Shown here: positions 36,801 to 44,899 of the stretch, piece after piece
Layout: each line of letters opens with the position of its first letter
Position numbering within the stretch: position 1 is the first letter of the stretch
NCBI GenBank assembly: GCA_031400455.1
Contig: JANNPX010000046.1
Span: forward strand, 40,450 to 104,449
Length of the DNA: 64,000 nt
From: JANXYW01 sp031400455
GTDB lineage: Bacteria > Chloroflexota > Dehalococcoidia > DSTF01 > JACRBR01
Direction of reading: 5' to 3'
Notes under the pieces: model-generated
The model's input: the letters and a program-made list of their open reading frames with translations, nothing else
What the model was told of the DNA's origin: nothing
The model's database searches: none
Program-made: the position numbers and the translations under genes

Positions 36801-37070
36801 GGCCGCTACGACGAAGCGAGCGAATGGTTCGCGAAGGCGCGTACCGTGCTCGAAGAAGACGGTCAGCGCCCGCTGCGCGCCATCGTCGACTACGACGAGG
36901 CCCTCATGTACGCCCGCCGCAACGCCGCCGGCCATGGCACAGTCGCCGAAGGAGACCGCGACCGCGCACTCCCACTGCTCGACGCCGCGATGCAGCAGTT
37001 CGCAGAGATCGGCATGACCGGCTGGACCCGCCAGGCCGAAGAACTCCGCGCCACCCTCACCAACTCGTAG
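33819..37070 (+). CDS. Class III cyclase-domain protein with AAA-type ATPase and TPR-like repeats
   Basis: The 1083-residue protein has three parts. Residues 5-180 are a class III nucleotidyl cyclase domain (ILFSDLVGSTELL with the first metal Asp, KSLGDGLMVAF with substrate Lys and second Asp). The usual Asn of the transition-state motif is replaced (GTAVVTARRLC), so activity is uncertain. Residues 190-500 are a STAND/AAA-like ATPase (Walker A GEPGIGKSRM, Walker B VVLVLDDLHWAD, sensor GNPFFIREVL). The remainder is helical and TPR-like. Such proteins act as large signal integrators. No DNA-binding domain is seen. Confidence 0.9.
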   Translation: MTTDRATTTTILFSDLVGSTELLQRAGDDDAQRIFKAHYQLLRDAVSANGGAEVKSLGDGLMVAFASTADAVRCAITMQQASRRPVSGERVTIRVGINAGDALRDEGDYFGTAVVTARRLCDRAGPGQILCSAVIEALLAGRQAFSFRDLGELELKGLTAPVATREVIYETEQQGLMLSRTPFVGRDAELSRIKSKLADARTGRGGLVMLVGEPGIGKSRMIEEFTEHARSDGAAVLFGACFEGEWVPPFAPFADAIDNYAKEAPVETLQSDLGHSAGAIARLAPSLRDRLPDFAEPAALQPDEERFRLLDAVSQFLIATSQRAPVVLVLDDLHWADKGTIAMMRHVARFVTKHRILMLGAYRDVELDRQHPLSDALAQLRHEVEYERIALKGLDESDIGAMLTSITEQEVPEAFVHAISAETDGNPFFIREVLIHLTEEGKIFQQDGRWTSNVSIAEMGIPEGVRQVIGRRLSRLSDSANKLMTAASGFNGPFHIDLAGASAGLDESAALDAIDEALQAQLLRSTGEHDTYNFTHALIRHTLYGELSPSRQVRLHRQIAEAMERVYGARAKDHAAELAFQYHRSAAVSGAERGVPHALAAADQAESSAAWDEQVAFLRMALELLPEGDARQPRLLARLGIALMWALQPDEGLRAAIEAGASIAASESNDAAADYLHDVMIAAFEAGNMLASLTLASEGMKYIGARRDGVWADLLHSDHLARTWNDPSALGILLPADEPEFDLWIQVMNSLPADERPFAYARFDSRSQFLSDLEGLRILDRAGQCLWYLGDAHRAKRDFADALATAEGEGRVAEQVLIHGQLARGYAALGEFAEARDSLDRCAALIARLPGPSVHTQQFGVAEIELRAALGERLVLESDGRLAFALGSQQGGAEMGYARALVFSIGAVAFAQADNPGGALAALALALPAIERAPIGEVNLACILCNSAWALWILESTDHIEAIEKSLREKVVAPDHRFILQDGRLALARICALTGRYDEASEWFAKARTVLEEDGQRPLRAIVDYDEALMYARRNAAGHGTVAEGDRDRALPLLDAAMQQFAEIGMTGWTRQAEELRATLTNS

Positions 37071-37490
37071 CGCAGACTCCCTCGCAGCGCCGCCCGACTC
37101 GTGGCGCAGACCGCCTCGTAGCGCAGACCACCTCGTAGTGCGGGCTTTCCAGCCCGCGCGTTCCCCAAACCGCGAACCGTCGCAGCCGCCCGCGCAAGCG
37201 TTCATACCACGCCAGTATCCGCGGAGCTTAGACTCCGCCCGTGAGTTCGTACCCCGCCAGTACCCGCGGAGCTTAAGCTCCGCCCGATGTTCACCTGAGC
37301 TGGCGTAGTGCTTCCGAACTCGCATGAGTTACGGCGACGCGAAGCGTGGAGCATAGCCGCCCTCGGCTGTGTGTCCGGCAAGGCCGGACCGACGCGGTGC
37401 AGTCCCGCACCGACGGATTTCCGCCGCGTGCGAGGTCTCCCGGTGAGCCACGCCAGTACCCGCGGAGCTTCAGCTCCGCCCGATGTTCAC
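37066..37490. repeat. Cluster of palindromic repeats
   Basis: This gene-free stretch holds repeated CTCGTAGCGCAGAC units (37066-37120). It also holds a GTAGTGCGGGCTTTCCAGCC stem-loop (about 37135), three TACCCGCGGAGCTT...AGCTCCGCCC elements (about 37215, 37261 and 37456), and a GACGCGAAGCGTG/AGCCG...CGGCT element (about 37333-37390). Four repeat families are thus nested within 425 bases. Confidence 0.85.
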
Positions 37491-37570
37491 CTGAGCTAGC
37501 CCGCCGCCCGCCCCGCTTCAACGCCGTTCGCGGCGACGCCCACCCCTTCGAGATCGCCGCACACCCCGTG

Positions 37571-37801
37571 TATGATCGCCGCATGCCCACGCCCCGTCGT
37601 TCGCTCATCTCCGCCATCACGCACCGTTTGATTGTTCCGCCAATTCAATCAAACTCGATCAAACACCCAACGCACCGCTGCCTCAATCAATCAATCCCAG
37701 CGTCCCGTCGCGAATCTAGAATCAATCAGCCGAAGGGCAAACGGAAAAAATCAAGGAATCAATCAAACCAGCACCATCGATCAAACCGCTACACTCGCCG
37801 C
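37571..37801 (+). promoter_or_regulatory. AT-rich AATCAA-repeat tract upstream of a GNAT gene
   Basis: TATGAT (37571-37576) precedes an ATG at 37583, but the following frame encodes low-complexity residues. Bases 37640-37785 are far richer in A than the surroundings and contain about eight copies of AATCAA or CAATCAA at irregular spacing. TACACT (37790-37795) then lies six bases before the real GNAT start at 37802. The tract may hold regulator sites or be a low-complexity expansion. Confidence 0.45.
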
Positions 37802-38572
37802 ATGGCGTTCGATGCAGCACTCGCGCTGCGCATGATCACGAACTCGCGCCTCCGCACGGCGCAGGGCTGGGGCGCATACCGCGATCTCGGTGGCGCGCTC
37901 GCCGTCACCTCCGACGCGCCCATCGCCGACCTCAACTGTCTCGGCGACTTCTCCGTGCCGGAGCGCGCCCTCGATGCGCTGCTCGACGTCGGCTTCGCCC
38001 TCCTCCGCGCCTTCGACCGCGAACCCGCCGCCGAACTGACGCCCCTCGATCGCCCGAAGACCATCGCCACGCATCTCGCGGCGCGCGGGCTGCGCCGCGA
38101 GGGCGGCCGGAGCTGGATGGCGTTTCGCGGCGATGCCGCATCCCTAGGCACCAACCCCGACGTCGCGATCCGCACGGCCCAGCCCGAGGACGCCCGCGAA
38201 TTCGCCGCCCTCCACGGCGGCCGAGAGCGCTGGGTGCGAGTCCTCTCGCTTTCGACCACGCTCGGCGCCATGCTCGACCCCGGCAACACCTTCTATCTCG
38301 GCTGCATCGAAGGCCAGCCCGTCGCCACGCTGCACCTCCTCCGCGACGGCGCGACGGCCGGCATCTACGCCGTCGGCACGGCACGCGCCCACCGCAAGCG
38401 CGGCATCAGCACCACACTGATGGCGCGTGCCATCGCCGATGCGCAGTCGGCCGGCTGCGACCTCATCTGCCTCAGCACGGACACCGGCGGCTATGCCGAG
38501 AGTCTGTACGCAAAGCAAGGCTTCGAGCGCGTGTTCGAATCAGAGCTGTGGGTTGGAGGAGGGAGAACCTAG
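37802..38572 (+). CDS. GNAT-family N-acetyltransferase
   Basis: The 256-residue protein has an unassigned N-terminal half (FDAALALRMITNSRLRTAQGW, then ADLNCLGDFSVPERALD) and a C-terminal GNAT domain. The latter carries VAIRTAQPEDAREFAALHGG, the acetyl-CoA loop AVGTARAHRKRGISTTLMAR and AESLYAKQGFERVFESELW. It should transfer an acetyl group to an amine; the acceptor is unknown. The start at 37802 is preferred over the longer frame because a TACACT box sits six bases upstream and the extension is low complexity. Confidence 0.85.
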   Translation: MAFDAALALRMITNSRLRTAQGWGAYRDLGGALAVTSDAPIADLNCLGDFSVPERALDALLDVGFALLRAFDREPAAELTPLDRPKTIATHLAARGLRREGGRSWMAFRGDAASLGTNPDVAIRTAQPEDAREFAALHGGRERWVRVLSLSTTLGAMLDPGNTFYLGCIEGQPVATLHLLRDGATAGIYAVGTARAHRKRGISTTLMARAIADAQSAGCDLICLSTDTGGYAESLYAKQGFERVFESELWVGGGRT

Positions 38573-38697
38573 CGGCCGACGGAGCCGACACGGGTGTGCC
38601 CTAGTCGAGCCCCTATTTTAGCGTCGCGCCATGGCACTGGAATAAGAGTGCGGGCGGAAGGGCCATATTACAGCCGACGACGGCACGAGGCCGCTCT

Positions 38698-38726
38698 TTG
38701 ACCGCGTGCCTGAACGCCGATACGCT
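38698..38726 (+). promoter_or_regulatory. Promoter of the acyl-CoA dehydrogenase gene
   Basis: TTGACC (38698-38703), a 17-base spacer and TACGCT (38721-38726). The start codon at 38763 follows a GAGGACGCAT ribosome-binding site. The rest of 38573-38697 shows nothing further. Confidence 0.6.
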
Positions 38727-38762
38727 CTCGCCGAGACACCCCGGAACGGAACGAGGACGCAT

Positions 38763-39929
38763 ATGGACTTTCAGCTTTCAGAAGAACATCGCCTCATCCA
38801 GGAGACGGCGCGACGGATCGCGAAGGAGAAGATCGCCCCGCGGGCCGCCGAGATGGATGAGACGGGCGAGTACCCGCACGACATCTTCGCCGCTTTCAAA
38901 GAGACCGGGCTGACCGGGCTGACGATCCCGCAGCAGTACGGCGGCAGCGGCGCCGGCATGCTGGCGCTGGCGCTGGCGGTCGAAGAGGTCGCGAAATACT
39001 GCTGCGCCTCGGGGCTGATGCTGCTGCTTTCGGCCCTGCCTTCACAGCCGGTGATGCTCGGCGGCGATGAGCGGCAGAAGAAGTGGATCGGCGAGGGCAT
39101 CGCCAGCGGCAACATGAAGGGCGCCTTCTGCCTCACCGAACCGAACGTCGGCTCCGATGCCGGCAACCTCGAGACGCGCGCCGTGCGTGACGGCGACGAT
39201 TACATCCTCAACGGCGAGAAGATGTACATCTCCGGCGGCACCGTCGCCGACTACGCGATCGCGTTCGCGCGCACGAACGGCACGCCCGGCCCGAAGGGCA
39301 TCAGCGCATTTATCGTGCCGACCGACACACCCGGCTTCAAGGTCGCTGGCCAGGACCGCAAGATGGGCGTCCGCGGCGTGCCGACGGCGGATATCGTGTT
39401 CGACAACTGCCGCGTGCCGCGCGAGAACCTCGTCGGCGGCGTCGAGGGTCAGGGCTTCAACCACGCGATGCTGACGCTGAACTCGTGCCGCCCCGTCGTC
39501 GGCGCGCGCGGCGTCGGCCTCGCCGAAGGCGCGATGACCTACGCGCTGGAGTTCGCGCGCAACCGCATGGCGTTCGGCAAGCCGATCGCCGACCTGCAGG
39601 CGATCCAGTTCATGTTCGCCGACATGGCGATCCAGATCGAAGCCGCGCGGATGCTTGTGTACCAGGGCGCGTGGCGCGTCGACCAGGGCCTCTTCGGTCG
39701 CGAGCACGCGGTCTACCTGTCGATAGCGAAGGCCCACGCCACCGAAACCGCCGTGAAGGTATCGAGCGACGCGCTGCAGATCCTGGGCGCGCAGGGTTAC
39801 ATGATGGACCACCCGCTCGAGCGCCACTACCGCGACGCGCGCCAGCTGATGATCGTCGAGGGCACGAGCCAGATCCAGCGCGTCGTCATCTCCCGCGCGC
39901 TGTTGGATCGGCAGCTGGTGTATCCGTAG
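38763..39929 (+). CDS. Acyl-CoA dehydrogenase
   Basis: The 388-residue flavoenzyme has the full family pattern: an N-terminal helical domain (LSEEHRLIQETARRIAKEKIAPRA), the FAD-binding CLTEPNVGSDAGNLETRAV (about 125-143), EKMYISGGTVADY, RKMGVRGVPTADIVFDNC and the C-terminal catalytic block (QILGAQGYMMDHPLERHYRDA, then IVEGTSQIQRVVISRALL). The Glu in IVEGTS is the usual catalytic base of short- and medium-chain enzymes. It oxidises acyl-CoA to enoyl-CoA; the chain length is not clear. No electron-transfer flavoprotein or thiolase gene is near. Confidence 0.96.
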   Translation: MDFQLSEEHRLIQETARRIAKEKIAPRAAEMDETGEYPHDIFAAFKETGLTGLTIPQQYGGSGAGMLALALAVEEVAKYCCASGLMLLLSALPSQPVMLGGDERQKKWIGEGIASGNMKGAFCLTEPNVGSDAGNLETRAVRDGDDYILNGEKMYISGGTVADYAIAFARTNGTPGPKGISAFIVPTDTPGFKVAGQDRKMGVRGVPTADIVFDNCRVPRENLVGGVEGQGFNHAMLTLNSCRPVVGARGVGLAEGAMTYALEFARNRMAFGKPIADLQAIQFMFADMAIQIEAARMLVYQGAWRVDQGLFGREHAVYLSIAKAHATETAVKVSSDALQILGAQGYMMDHPLERHYRDARQLMIVEGTSQIQRVVISRALLDRQLVYP

Positions 39930-39950
39930 CGACATCGTTGGCGCAGACGG

Positions 39951-41030
39951 TCAGGGACCGATGTTTGCCCAAGGGCTCGTCGCAGAACCGGCGAACGATG
40001 GAGACGGCCCTATGTCATTGCCGCCAAGCAGGGCGATCATGTTGCCCAGCCCGTGGTAGGTGTTCTGGTAGATCGTGTTCGATCCGGCGGCGGGCCCGGT
40101 ATTGGCGATCGCGAATGGGCACGTGTACATGTCGTTCTGCCGTATGGTCGCCTGCGCGCCCGCGAGCATGATGCACCGGCTGTTGTTTCCCGAGATCTCG
40201 ATCCGGTTGTTCGTGGCCACGGCGCCAGCGAAGAGTCGCAGCCCGAGGACACCTGTGTTGGTGGCATTGAGCGAGCAACTGGAAATTGACGACGATGGCC
40301 CTGCCTCGATCCCGACGACGAGAAAGCCGGTTGCCACGCAATCGGAGATGCGGGTGTTCGTACCAGAAACAATCCCGATGCTATTTCCTGACACCGAGCA
40401 AGACGTGACCGTCGAGTCGTCGCCGATTGCGATGCCGGTCGTGTTTGCTCCGCTCCCGCGCACGATGCATCGATCAAGCTGAGAGAATGAACCGAGCGAG
40501 ATGCCGGTGGCGCCTGCCGGTGAACTCACCTGTACGTCTCGCACAATGCCCGTTGCGCCCGCGACGATGCCGCGATTGGACCCCGATACCATCACGTGTT
40601 CGACGAGGAGCCTGAGCGCGCTGGAACCGTCGATTCCAGTAGTTGGCCAACCGCGTATGGAGCCATTGCGAATCGTCCAGTTGTCGTGCGGTGTGACTCC
40701 GGTGATCGCGGAGCCCGCCGACGGATTGCCGACAACGGCGAATCCGTTCAGGTCGAGCGTCACCTCGTCAGCATCGATCGTGATGCCGTTGCCCGCCCCA
40801 CCGAGCGTCAGATTCGCGGTCAGGTAGTACGATCCTGACACGGAAACAGTGAATGGGAGGGACGCGATCGCCATGCGCGGTTCGACGTCGTGCAGGGTCT
40901 TCATCGTCGGCGCTGGCGCGCCCGACGGGTCAAGTGGACCCCCGCGCACCACACCCGCGAACGTCGCGATCATGAAGAGCGCAAGGGCAGCGGCGAGTAT
41001 CCAACCAATGCGGTTGAGAGGTCTGGACAT
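39951..41030 (-). CDS. Secreted right-handed beta-helix protein with GGPLDP N-terminal motif
   Basis: The 359-residue protein starts at ATG 41030 after GGAG. A signal peptide (LAAALALFMIATFAGVVRG) is followed by the short module GGPLDPSGAPAPTMKTLHDV, shared with the proteins at 55304 and 55947. Then comes a parallel beta-helix (about 65-340) with short repeats such as GNGITIDADEVTLDLNGF, NRGIVAGATGIVRDVQV and NSIGIVSGTNTRISDCVA. Beta-helix proteins bind or cleave polysaccharides, but no catalytic carboxylates stand out. It probably sits at or outside the cell surface. Confidence 0.87.
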   Translation of the reverse strand: MSRPLNRIGWILAAALALFMIATFAGVVRGGPLDPSGAPAPTMKTLHDVEPRMAIASLPFTVSVSGSYYLTANLTLGGAGNGITIDADEVTLDLNGFAVVGNPSAGSAITGVTPHDNWTIRNGSIRGWPTTGIDGSSALRLLVEHVMVSGSNRGIVAGATGIVRDVQVSSPAGATGISLGSFSQLDRCIVRGSGANTTGIAIGDDSTVTSCSVSGNSIGIVSGTNTRISDCVATGFLVVGIEAGPSSSISSCSLNATNTGVLGLRLFAGAVATNNRIEISGNNSRCIMLAGAQATIRQNDMYTCPFAIANTGPAAGSNTIYQNTYHGLGNMIALLGGNDIGPSPSFAGSATSPWANIGP

Positions 41031-41153
41031 GGGGTCTCCTTCTAGGGCGGGGTTCGGCGCAGGCCAATCAGAACTCGCATCGGCACCCAAGTCAAGCAAC
41101 GCCGTCAAGGTGAGTGGAGTTCCTTCGCTGTAGAGGCCTGCCCCGGCGAACGG

Positions 41154-41159
41154 TAAACT
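41154..41159 (+). promoter_or_regulatory. -10 box of a probable leaderless promoter
   Basis: TAAACT lies seven bases before the ATG of the formyltransferase gene. No ribosome-binding site is present. Confidence 0.5.
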
Positions 41160-41166
41160 CACCTCT

Positions 41167-42150
41167 ATGCGCATAGCCCTCATCGGCCAGGCCGCCTTCG
41201 GCGAAGCCGCATTCTCCGCCCTCCGCGCGGCGGGCGAAGACATCGTCGCCGTCTCGTCCATCACGGGCACTCCGGAGCGCCCAGACGTGCTGTGGGCGGC
41301 CGCCGATGCTGCGGGCATCGCGCGATTTCCGACGGGCAAGCTTAAGCGGCCGGAAGTGCTGGACGCGTTCGCGGAGACGAAGCCCGATCTCGGCGTGATG
41401 GCGTTCGTCACCCACATCCTGCCGCAGCGCGTGCTCGATCTGCCGCCGCTGGGCGTGATTCAGTACCACCCGTCGCTGCTGCCACGACACCGCGGCATCT
41501 CGTCGATGCACTGGGCGCTGCGCATGGGCGATCCCAAGACCGGCCTCAGCATCTTCTGGGTCGATGCCGGCATCGACACGGGGCCGGTGCTGCTGCAGCG
41601 CGAAGTGGAGATCGGGCCTGGCGATACGGTCGGGTCGCTGTATTTCGACAAGCTCTTCTCGCTCGGCGTCGAGTCGCTCGTCGAGTCAGTACGCCTCGTG
41701 CGCGAGGGCAAGGCGCCGCGCATCCCGCAAGACGAATCGCAGATGACGTACGAGCCGCCGGCCGCCGACGCTAACAGCGCGATCGCGTGGATGCGCCCGG
41801 CACACGAGGTCTACGACCTCATTCGCGGCAGCAATCCCTCGCCCGGCGCGCACGCCATCCTGTACGCGACGCAAGTCCGCATCTTCGACGCGCGTCTGAC
41901 GTTGTTCGATGACCCGAACGCCACCGGCGGTACCGCCCGCACCGAACACGGCGAGTTTCCGATCGCACCCGGGGCTATTCTCGCCTCCGAGCCCGACCGC
42001 ATCGACATTGCACTCCTCGGCGGCGTGCTGCACGCGCATCGGCTGCAGCGGGTGGGAGGCAAGAAGCTGCCGGCGGCGGAGTTTGCGGCGGAGATGGGCG
42101 TCGTGGTGGGGGACGGGTTCGAGGATGGGGTGGTGGAACCACCCGTCTGA
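41167..42150 (+). CDS. Formyltransferase-family protein (Fmt/FDH N-terminal type)
   Basis: The 327-residue protein has the N10-formyltetrahydrofolate-dependent transferase fold. Residues 1-200 include RIALIGQAAFGEAAFSAL, the folate-site YHPSLLPRHRGISSMHWAL (catalytic His in this motif) and TGLSIFWVDAGIDTGPVLLQ with the catalytic Asp. The C-terminal 120 residues form the small barrel typical of methionyl-tRNA formyltransferase or formyl-THF dehydrogenase. The usual HxSLLPxxRG/DxGxD pair is complete, so it is probably active. It is not a clear Fmt, as the tRNA-binding loop is not recognisable. Confidence 0.85.
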   Translation: MRIALIGQAAFGEAAFSALRAAGEDIVAVSSITGTPERPDVLWAAADAAGIARFPTGKLKRPEVLDAFAETKPDLGVMAFVTHILPQRVLDLPPLGVIQYHPSLLPRHRGISSMHWALRMGDPKTGLSIFWVDAGIDTGPVLLQREVEIGPGDTVGSLYFDKLFSLGVESLVESVRLVREGKAPRIPQDESQMTYEPPAADANSAIAWMRPAHEVYDLIRGSNPSPGAHAILYATQVRIFDARLTLFDDPNATGGTARTEHGEFPIAPGAILASEPDRIDIALLGGVLHAHRLQRVGGKKLPAAEFAAEMGVVVGDGFEDGVVEPPV

Positions 42151-42181
42151 CGGGCGATCGCGCCTTAACCGAACGACTCGC

Positions 42182-43033
42182 CTAAAACATCACGGATGGA
42201 CAGTACGTTCCATGCGGCTCCTCGTACGGGCCGTACGTCATGAGATTCATCACCTTCCGATTCCGGTGGCCAGCTGCGAGGGCGCGGCGGTACAACTCGC
42301 CCTGGCGCATGGCGGCGTGGGCCTGCGCATTGGGCATCGTGGCACCCATGCCCGCCAGCAGCGCGAGCATTTCGTCGTCGCTCTCGGCGACGCCGTGGCC
42401 GAGTGCCGTGCCGATGAGGTAGCCGGTGATGTGGCCGCGGTCCAGCACGAACGCCGGGAACCCGACGCCGGCGAGCGTCGCGTACTCGCCCTTGCGGCTG
42501 ATCCCGTAGACGTTGCGGCAGAGCGCATCCATCGCGTCGTAGTCCGCCGGCGTTGCGGGGCGGAAGGCGTCGTCGACGCGGCCGTTCGTCGCGAGCGTCA
42601 GCTCCGCAAGTGGCTCCTTGACGTCGAAGCCCAGCGAGGCGTACAGCGCGAGCGATCGCATGTTGAACGAGTCCTGGCAGAGCCGCACCGACTCGATGCC
42701 CTGCTGCTTCGCGTGGGCCAGCGCGTCCAGCATCAGCTCCTTGCCGATGCCTTCTCCCTGCGCGGTGAGATCGACGGAGACCGGGCCGATGCCGGCGGCG
42801 TCGCCCCACATGTTGAGGAAGTTCGAGCCGCGCGGCGCATCGCCGTCGAACGCCGCGGTGGCGTGTACGGTCTCTTGCTGCATCAGCAGCCCGACGACGC
42901 CCTGCGCGAACTCGACGCTGTCGAAGTCGGGCGGGAAGCCGTGCGCCTCGGCGATGTCCTTGAATGCTTCGTAACAGATGCGGCCGAGCTCCGCGATGTG
43001 TTCGGGCTGGGGGCGGCGAAGTTCGATCGTCAT
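42182..43033 (-). CDS. GNAT acetyltransferase with a second GNAT-like half
   Basis: The 283-residue protein has a first domain (residues 1-145) with IELRRPQPEHIAELGRICYEAF, the acetyl-CoA motif VDLTAQGEGIGKELMLDAL and ALYASLGFDVKEPLA. A second half (150-283) opens FRPATPADYDAMDALCRNVYG and reads GYLIGTALGHGVAESDDEML, like the substrate half of YitI-type tandem GNAT proteins. AAGGAGGCGCAT before the ATG is a strong ribosome-binding site. It converges with the formyltransferase gene, separated by 31 bases. Confidence 0.87.
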   Translation of the reverse strand: MTIELRRPQPEHIAELGRICYEAFKDIAEAHGFPPDFDSVEFAQGVVGLLMQQETVHATAAFDGDAPRGSNFLNMWGDAAGIGPVSVDLTAQGEGIGKELMLDALAHAKQQGIESVRLCQDSFNMRSLALYASLGFDVKEPLAELTLATNGRVDDAFRPATPADYDAMDALCRNVYGISRKGEYATLAGVGFPAFVLDRGHITGYLIGTALGHGVAESDDEMLALLAGMGATMPNAQAHAAMRQGELYRRALAAGHRNRKVMNLMTYGPYEEPHGTYCPSVMF

Positions 43034-43214
43034 ATGCGCCTCCTTCGGTTTCTAGTGTGAGCGGTATTACACCGGGCGTGCGCGGTTGGGGCAACCGCTA
43101 CGAAGCGCGAACGCGGCGAAGGATGGGGATACCAGCCGGTGTGATGCCGGTGCGTAATGAGGCATCCTGCTCGACCGGAGTAGCGCCGTGGCGCTTGCCC
43201 AGGATGACCGAACG

Positions 43215-44723
43215 CTATACCAGCGGTGTATCGGCGAGGTTGAGAGCGAGGTTGATCAGCGTGCGGACGGGGATGCCCGACGAGCCTTTCACGAGCACCC
43301 CCTTCTCGGCGTCGGAGAAATCTACGCCGGCAATATCGAGGTGGGCCCAGGGCCGATCGTCGACGAACTCGCGCAGGAAGAAGGCGGCGGCGATCGAGCC
43401 GGCGCCGCGCGCGCCGCTGTTCCGCACGTCCGCCACCTGGCTCTTGTTCAGTTCCTTGTACTCGGCGAACATCGGCAGCCGCCAGGACTTCTCGCCTGAT
43501 GCGGCGGATGCCGCATCGATGCGCGCAACGAGCGCGTCGCTGGGGGAGAACACGCCGTACGCGACGTTGCCCAGTGCGATAGAAATCGCGCCCGTGAGCG
43601 TCGCTACGTCGACGATGGGCGAGAGTCCGAGCTGGACTGCATAGCAGAGCGCGTCGGCGAGGATCAGGCGCCCCTCAGCGTCGGTATTCACGACCTCGAT
43701 GGTCTTACCGTTCATGGCGCGCAACACGTCCGTTGGCTTGACCGCTGTGCCCGAGGGCATGTTCTCGGTCGCGGGGACCAGCGCTGTGACGTTGATCTTT
43801 GGTTTGAGGCGCGCGATGGCCATCATGGCTGCGATGACGGCGCCGCCGCCAGACATGTCGCCCTTCATCTCCTGCATGCCTTCGTTCGGCTTGATAGAGA
43901 TGCCGCCAGTGTCGAACGTGATGCCCTTGCCGATGAGGCCCAGCGGCTTCGATTCCACGCCGCCCTGGTAGGTGAGCATGATGAACTGCGGTGGCTGCGC
44001 GCTGCCTTGCGCGACGCCCAGGAACGAGCCCATGCCCATCGCCTCAACATCGGCACGGTCGAAGATCTTGCAGCCGAGGCCGACTTCGGCAGCCATCGCC
44101 TCAGCGCGCGTGGCCAACTCCGTCGGCGTGAGCACATTACCGGGTTCGTTCGCGAGATCGCGCGCGAAGCACACAGCCTCGGCGATGATTGACCCGCGCT
44201 CGACGGCTCGCAGCAAAGCCGCCGCCTTTGAGTTGTCGTTCTCTGCAATGTGCATCGTCTCAACGGCGAAGGCGTCGTCGTCGACCTTCTTGTGGCGGTC
44301 GAAGCGATAGAGGCCGAGCAGCGCACCCTCGGCCATCGCCTGTGCGCACGCTTTGGCGTCGAGTCCGGCGATGCCTGCGCCGTGCGTGATCGTGGCGTAG
44401 TCGGCGATACGGTGGCCGCGCATGTAGCGCGCGATGTTGGCGCTGAGGTCGCGCACCTTGTCGACGGTGAACTCGGCGCTCTTTCCGAGCCCGGCGACCA
44501 GCACGCGTGGCGCGGGGATCTTGCCGAAGGTGTGGAGCAGCGTTAGTTCGCCGGCTTTGCCGCGAATGTCGCCGGCCGCGATCAGCTCGGTGAGCATGCC
44601 TTCTAGCGCGCGGTCAACCGCGCCGGTCGCGCCGCCCGGTGCGGTTACGCCGTCGAACAAATTGACGACGATGCACGGCGCGGCGGACTTGCTGATATCG
44701 CCGGATTCGACCGTAACCCGCAT
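43215..44723 (-). CDS. pepA: Leucyl aminopeptidase (peptidase family M17)
   Basis: The 502-residue enzyme has the M17 catalytic domain with all two-metal-site residues visible: the Lys and Asp in GLIGKGITFDTGGISIKP, the Asp in EMKGDMSGGGAV, and the signature NTDAEGRLILAD. The N-terminal macro-like domain (1-160) is typical. It removes N-terminal residues from peptides in the cytosol as a hexamer and may also bind DNA in some bacteria. The promoter upstream reads TTGCCC-17-TATGAT and the ribosome-binding site is AGAGGGC. Confidence 0.96.
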   Translation of the reverse strand: MRVTVESGDISKSAAPCIVVNLFDGVTAPGGATGAVDRALEGMLTELIAAGDIRGKAGELTLLHTFGKIPAPRVLVAGLGKSAEFTVDKVRDLSANIARYMRGHRIADYATITHGAGIAGLDAKACAQAMAEGALLGLYRFDRHKKVDDDAFAVETMHIAENDNSKAAALLRAVERGSIIAEAVCFARDLANEPGNVLTPTELATRAEAMAAEVGLGCKIFDRADVEAMGMGSFLGVAQGSAQPPQFIMLTYQGGVESKPLGLIGKGITFDTGGISIKPNEGMQEMKGDMSGGGAVIAAMMAIARLKPKINVTALVPATENMPSGTAVKPTDVLRAMNGKTIEVVNTDAEGRLILADALCYAVQLGLSPIVDVATLTGAISIALGNVAYGVFSPSDALVARIDAASAASGEKSWRLPMFAEYKELNKSQVADVRNSGARGAGSIAAAFFLREFVDDRPWAHLDIAGVDFSDAEKGVLVKGSSGIPVRTLINLALNLADTPLV

Positions 44724-44767
44724 CCGAAGTGCCCTCTCTGTTGCATGTTGGCTGGTGGCGCGCCCGC

Positions 44768-44796
44768 ATCATATGGACGGCCCGCGTCGCGGGCAA
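44768..44796 (-). promoter_or_regulatory. Promoter of pepA
   Basis: On the minus strand TTGCCC (44796-44791), a 17-base spacer and TATGAT (44773-44768) place the start of transcription about 37 bases before the pepA ATG. Confidence 0.65.
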
Positions 44797-44899
44797 TGGG
44801 CGGCATACTCATGGAAATAATCGGCTCGCGGCACTGATCGGCGCATAGGGAAGCGGCGCAGGGGCGGTGGAGCGGCCCCCGATGTAGACTCGAACGAGT

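Noticed and set aside
37583..37801. N-terminal extension of the GNAT protein from an ATG at 37583
   Set aside because: The extension encodes Ser/Asn/Gln/Arg-rich low-complexity sequence from the AATCAA tract, and a better -10 box lies right before 37802.
39042..39935. A 297-codon open frame opposite acyl-CoA dehydrogenase
   Set aside because: Shadow frame of a strongly conserved gene; rich in Arg, His and Val with no family pattern.
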